Of a DNA stretch of 64,000 nt, positions 60,818-64,000 are shown piece by piece. This stretch comes from Tenacibaculum pelagium (GTDB lineage Bacteria > Bacteroidota > Bacteroidia > Flavobacteriales > Flavobacteriaceae): NCBI RefSeq assembly GCF_014062345.1, contig NZ_JACGLS010000001.1:124001-188000 (forward strand), in the 5' to 3' direction. The notes under the pieces are model-generated. The model saw only the letters and a list, made by a program, of their open reading frames with translations, had not been told where the DNA came from and ran no database searches. Numbering within the stretch: the stretch's first letter is position 1; each line of letters begins with the position of its first letter. Made by a program: the position numbers and the translations under genes.

Positions 60818-61870
60818 ATGACAAAAGTAACTACCACTTTTTTAGAAGATAATTACTCAAAAATTAAAGAAACTAAGATTTCTGGTAGGTGGATTACCCT
60901 AAAAGATATTAAACCTTTATTTGATGATTTACATATATCTATTAATTTTAATATAGCTGGTAAATCTGAGGAAGATAGAGATATTTATAAATTAAAATTT
61001 GGCTCTGGTGAAAGAAGAATACTTATTTGGAGTCAAATGCATGGAAATGAAAGTACAGGTACTAAAGCTGTATTTGACTTTTTAAATTTTATAAAACTAT
61101 ATCCTGATTCAGAAATTGTAAAATCTGTTTTAGATAACTGTGAACTTATTATTGTTCCATTATTAAATCCTGATGGGGCAGAGGTCTATACAAGAGTTAA
61201 TAGCAATAACATTGATTTAAATAGAGATGCAGTTGACTTAAAAGCTAAAGAAAGTAAAGTTTTACGTAAAATTTTAGACGGCTTTAATCCCGATTTTTGC
61301 TTCAATTTGCATGATCAACGAACAATATTTGGGGTAGAAGGAACCAATAACCCTGCAACAATATCTTTTTTAGCTCCATCTGAAGAAGAGACCAGAGAAA
61401 TTACAAAAGGAAGAAAAGAGACAATGAATGTAATTGTAGCTATGAATTCTTTATTACAACAATTAATTCCTAATCATATTGGTCGTTATACGGATGAGTT
61501 TTATCCGACAGCTACAGGAGATAATTTCCAAAAATTAGGACACAATACAATCTTAATAGAAGCTGGTCACTTTCCGGATGATTACGAAAGAGAAATCGTA
61601 AGAAAGTATAACTTTTATGCTTTATTACAAGGAATTCATCATATTTCAATAGCTGATAATTTTAAAAACCATACAAGTTATTTAGCTATTCCAAACAATA
61701 TCAAGAACTTCTACGATGTAATTTATCGTTCGAAAAATAATGAAAAAGATGTCGCTTATCAGTATGCAGAGAAAGTAGAAAATGGTAAATTTGCACTGGC
61801 TTTAACTAAAGAAAAAGAAGGCAATTTATCTTCATATCTTGCTCATAAAGAATTCAATAAAAAACAATAA
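60818..61870 (+). CDS. M14-family zinc carboxypeptidase-like protein
   Basis: A 350-residue metallopeptidase-like protein. Zinc ligands are His75 and Glu78 in QMHGNEST and His165 in NLHDQRT; the substrate-binding NSNNIDLNRD and the catalytic glutamate in LIEAGHFPDD (near 248) are present. No signal peptide is visible, so it should act in the cytoplasm, on small peptides or amides. Co-transcribed with the class V enzyme. Confidence 0.86.
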   Translation: MTKVTTTFLEDNYSKIKETKISGRWITLKDIKPLFDDLHISINFNIAGKSEEDRDIYKLKFGSGERRILIWSQMHGNESTGTKAVFDFLNFIKLYPDSEIVKSVLDNCELIIVPLLNPDGAEVYTRVNSNNIDLNRDAVDLKAKESKVLRKILDGFNPDFCFNLHDQRTIFGVEGTNNPATISFLAPSEEETREITKGRKETMNVIVAMNSLLQQLIPNHIGRYTDEFYPTATGDNFQKLGHNTILIEAGHFPDDYEREIVRKYNFYALLQGIHHISIADNFKNHTSYLAIPNNIKNFYDVIYRSKNNEKDVAYQYAEKVENGKFALALTKEKEGNLSSYLAHKEFNKKQ

Positions 61871-61952
61871 TCTTTAAATTTTTCTCAACAAAAGCTTCTT
61901 ATAATTAGAAAAAATATATATTTTAGCAATACTACTTGAAGAAAACAAAAAA

Positions 61953-62432
61953 ATGAAGAAGTTCGTATTAGATGAAATTGATCATCAAATTTTAGACATT
62001 TTAATCGAGAATGCTCGTACACCATTTACAGACATTGCAAAAAAGTTACTAGTTTCAGCTGGTACCATTCACGTACGTGTAAAAAAGATGGAAGATGAAG
62101 GTATTATTCAAGGTTCAACACTTACGTTGAATTATGAAAAAATGGGATATTCTTTTATTGCTCATGTGGGTGTATTCTTAGAAAAAACATCTATGACACA
62201 ACATGTTTTAGATAATTTACGATTAATACCAAATGTTACCGTAGCCTATGTTACTGCTGGTAAGTATAATATTTTTTGTAAAGTAAGAGCAAAAAGTACT
62301 AACGATGCAAAAGATATTATTTATCAAATAGATGATATTCATGGTGTTAACAGAACAGAAACTATGATTTCTTTAGAAGAAAGTATTAACGATAAAAAAC
62401 GTTTAATGCACGCTATTTTTAAAGAGATATAA
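61953..62432 (+). CDS. Lrp/AsnC-family regulator
   Basis: A 159-residue feast/famine regulator. The N-terminal helix-turn-helix (about 8-60, ILDILIENARTPFTDIAKKL) is followed by an RAM/ACT-like effector domain (about 70-150) with VAYVTAGKYNIFCKVRAKS. Effector is probably an amino acid. It lies 82 bases after the M14 peptidase gene. Confidence 0.92.
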   Translation: MKKFVLDEIDHQILDILIENARTPFTDIAKKLLVSAGTIHVRVKKMEDEGIIQGSTLTLNYEKMGYSFIAHVGVFLEKTSMTQHVLDNLRLIPNVTVAYVTAGKYNIFCKVRAKSTNDAKDIIYQIDDIHGVNRTETMISLEESINDKKRLMHAIFKEI

Positions 62433-62450
62433 TCTTTTTATAGATTTTAG

Positions 62451-62482
62451 AAAAGAGTTACAGAAATGTAGCTCTTTTTTTT
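62451..62482 (+). terminator. Terminator after Lrp gene
   Basis: AAAAGAGTTAC pairs with GTAGCTCTTTT (one G-U) and runs into T residues. Confidence 0.85.
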
Positions 62483-62526
62483 GCATTTAATTTACTCTTA
62501 ACTTTACTTATTTAGATTAATTCTAA

Positions 62527-62534
62527 TATATTTG
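62527..62534 (+). promoter_or_regulatory. Promoter -7 element of PepSY-associated gene
   Basis: TATATTTG, 21 bases before the ATG. Confidence 0.62.
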
Positions 62535-62555
62535 AAAGCTGATAAACTATTTTAA

Positions 62556-63098
62556 ATGAAAATCACAAACCGTAGCTTACACAGAGATTTCGCTTACTTT
62601 TATGTAGGTTTAATTATAGCTTTCTCTTTTTCTGGAATTATTTTAAATCATAGGCAAGATTGGTATCCTATGGATTATACTTATGAAAACCAAGATGTTG
62701 AATTGAGTCTACCAGAAGACGCTAAAAATATTACAAAAGAGTTTTTAATTGAACAAACCAAAGGTCTTAATGTAAAATACGATGGTCATAGAGTTCGTAA
62801 TGAAAAACTTAGAATTTACTTTAAAGATAATGCAGTTTTAGACGCTGATTTAAAAACAGGAAAAGGTAGTTTAGAGTTTAAACGAAAAGTACCAATTATT
62901 GGTCATTCTATGTATTTACATAAATCAACAAATAGTTTTTGGATTTGGTATTCTGATATTTTCGGTTTGGCAATGTTATTAATAGCAATCACCGGAATTC
63001 TAATTCCAGTAGGAAAAAATGGATTTTCTAAAAGAGGGTGGAAGTTAGCTATAGTTGGCATGCTTTTTCCAATACTTTTTTTAGTTTTATTTTCTTAA
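62556..63098 (+). CDS. PepSY-associated membrane protein
   Basis: A 180-residue membrane protein with three helices (about 12-32, 130-150 and 158-179) around a periplasmic domain. HRDFAYFYVGLIIAFSFSGI and KVPIIGHSMYLHKSTNSFWIWYSD in part resemble PepSY-associated proteins, with histidines (His9, His42 region, His117) that could bind heme or metal. A role in electron transfer or metal reduction is possible. Overlaps the convergent gene by 4 bases. Confidence 0.8.
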   Translation: MKITNRSLHRDFAYFYVGLIIAFSFSGIILNHRQDWYPMDYTYENQDVELSLPEDAKNITKEFLIEQTKGLNVKYDGHRVRNEKLRIYFKDNAVLDADLKTGKGSLEFKRKVPIIGHSMYLHKSTNSFWIWYSDIFGLAMLLIAITGILIPVGKNGFSKRGWKLAIVGMLFPILFLVLFS

Positions 63099-63790
63099 AT
63101 AGACCATTTAAAACGATCAAAAATAATAGACCAATCCATAGGAAATTCAGCTTTTATTAACTGATTTTCTTCTGAAAACGGATGTTTAAATTCAAGAGAA
63201 TAGGCATGTAAAAAAAGGTTTTTACAATCAAAATTATCAATAAACATTACATTGTGATTTTTATCTCCGTATTTAGGATCTCCTATTAGCGGGTGGCTAA
63301 TTTTATTTGTATGAATACGTAACTGATGTAATCTCCCAGTTTTGGGCTTCATTTCTACTAAACTATATCTTGAAGTATCATAAGGTTTTACAGGAATATC
63401 TACGATTGTTTTATCAATTGTTTTAAAATGAGTTTCTGCATCTTTATACACATTAGCATCTCTACCTTTAACAGGTGAATCTATAACTACCGATTCTGGT
63501 GAATGTCCTCTAACAACCCCATAATAAGTTTTCTGAATTTCATTATTTGTAAACAACTCTTGAAATTTAGAAACATATTTAGTTTCTTTTGCTAGCAATA
63601 TTATCCCTGAAGTTTTTCTATCTAAACGGTGAATAGGATAAAACTTCTTTTCAAAATTTTTAAAGAGCAATTGTAATAGCGATTCTTCATCAGCAACATT
63701 TCTAGAATGGTGAGCGTGATGTACAACTACATTGTTAGGTTTAGATACACAGATGATATACTCATCTTCATATAAAATATCAACAGTCAT
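63095..63790 (-). CDS. RluA-family pseudouridine synthase
   Basis: A 231-residue RNA-modifying enzyme with catalytic Asp57 in HRLDRKTSG. It lacks an N-terminal S4 domain, and the short form resembles TruC, which modifies U65 of tRNA; an rRNA target cannot be excluded. GRLHQLRIHTNKISHPLIGD is the conserved C-terminal motif. It ends convergent to the PepSY-associated gene and follows the MFS gene after 2 bases. Confidence 0.9.
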   Translation of the reverse strand: MTVDILYEDEYIICVSKPNNVVVHHAHHSRNVADEESLLQLLFKNFEKKFYPIHRLDRKTSGIILLAKETKYVSKFQELFTNNEIQKTYYGVVRGHSPESVVIDSPVKGRDANVYKDAETHFKTIDKTIVDIPVKPYDTSRYSLVEMKPKTGRLHQLRIHTNKISHPLIGDPKYGDKNHNVMFIDNFDCKNLFLHAYSLEFKHPFSEENQLIKAEFPMDWSIIFDRFKWSI

Positions 63791-63792
63791 AA

Positions 63793-64000
63793 CTACTTAG
63801 TAAATGATTTTAAATAAACTAGATTAAATAAAATTAATGATAAAGTACCACAAATTAAAAACCCTACAAATAGAGGTAGAGTAGTGGTTACAACAAATTT
63901 ACCTATATATGTCGCAATGGGTACTGCCATAATTGTAGATACAAATCCATTGATTGCTGCACCAATTCCAGCAATATGACCAACTGGTTGCATTGCTAAA
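63793..64000 (-). CDS. MFS transporter, Bcr/CflA type, C-terminal fragment
   Basis: The last 68 or so codons of a gene entering from the right edge. The peptide contains AMQPVGHIAGIGAAINGF followed by two hydrophobic helices, the end of a 12-helix major facilitator of the Bcr/CflA drug-efflux group. It is in the same orientation as the pseudouridine synthase, two bases upstream. Confidence 0.8.
   Translation of the reverse strand, partial: LAMQPVGHIAGIGAAINGFVSTIMAVPIATYIGKFVVTTTLPLFVGFLICGTLSLILFNLVYLKSFTK

Noticed and set aside
1-64000. CRISPR, restriction, toxin-antitoxin or phage defence modules
   Set aside because: No repeat-spacer arrays, Cas-like, methylase-endonuclease or toxin-like pairs were seen; the methyltransferases present fit RNA, protein or small-molecule families.

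Overview
The window comes from an AT-rich genome of the Bacteroidota, most likely a marine flavobacterium of the Tenacibaculum/Polaribacter kind. The support is: Bacteroidota-type promoters (TAnnTTTG -7 element) in front of many genes, no Shine-Dalgarno sequences, the his gene order G-D-C-B-H-A-F-IE, a HisB phosphatase domain without zinc cysteines, secreted proteins whose signal peptides end in SQ, and typical flavobacterial neighbours (TypA, RibD, YchF, LuxC-type reductase, SPOR protein). The genus is an inference. No rRNA, tRNA, CRISPR array, prophage or complete transposon is visible. Genes are tightly packed and no gap exceeds about 240 bases.

Layout. 1-3.5 kb: start of aroB, proline dehydrogenase coupled to a small LETM1-like protein, and typA. 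3.6-11.3 kb: a secreted orphan protein, then a complete histidine operon preceded by a leader peptide and transcription attenuator. 11.3-12.2 kb: a lipoprotein gene between perfect inverted repeats with an attC-like foldback at its 3' side, resembling a single-gene cassette. 12.2-18.9 kb: ttcA, a methyltransferase, a Crp-type regulator with an EamA transporter, DUF1853, an OmpH/Skp chaperone, miaA and a voltage-gated potassium channel. 18.9-25.5 kb: a DnaQ-type exonuclease, then a serC-serA-DUF1015-yggS serine block, a LuxC-type acyl-CoA reductase and a ferredoxin. 25.6-37.9 kb: housekeeping and orphan genes (ychF, DUF2461, MATE, thioesterase, DEAD helicase, TRIC channel, MaoC, LysM protein, RsmB-like methyltransferase, recG).

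38-43.5 kb: an outer-membrane barrel made of three similar units, a SPOR protein, a YdeP-type molybdoenzyme and its FdhD sulfurtransferase, then an unexplained structured intergenic stretch. 43.5-49.9 kb: an eight-gene minus-strand operon (DinB, DUF1272, GNAT, FMN-binding PPOX-like, ATP-grasp, anchored orphan, THUMP-like methyltransferase order) diverging from a MocR/PdxR regulator, with a three-half-site operator between them. 49.9-55.7 kb: prmC, GNAT, LEA-type lipoprotein, ribD, HAD hydrolase, EamA transporter, YigZ, membrane orphan. 55.8-64 kb: ribosomal protein S1 with a structured leader, glmM, a class V aminotransferase fold enzyme paired with an M14 peptidase, an Lrp regulator, a PepSY-associated protein, an RluA pseudouridine synthase and the end of an MFS transporter.

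The most interesting signals are in RNA and DNA structure: the his attenuator with an extra downstream pairing partner, the cassette-like element, a set of genes whose promoters predict leaderless mRNAs, the MocR operator, the structured stretch upstream of fdhD, and the triplicated barrel protein. All family assignments were made by eye from motifs; no database search was run.
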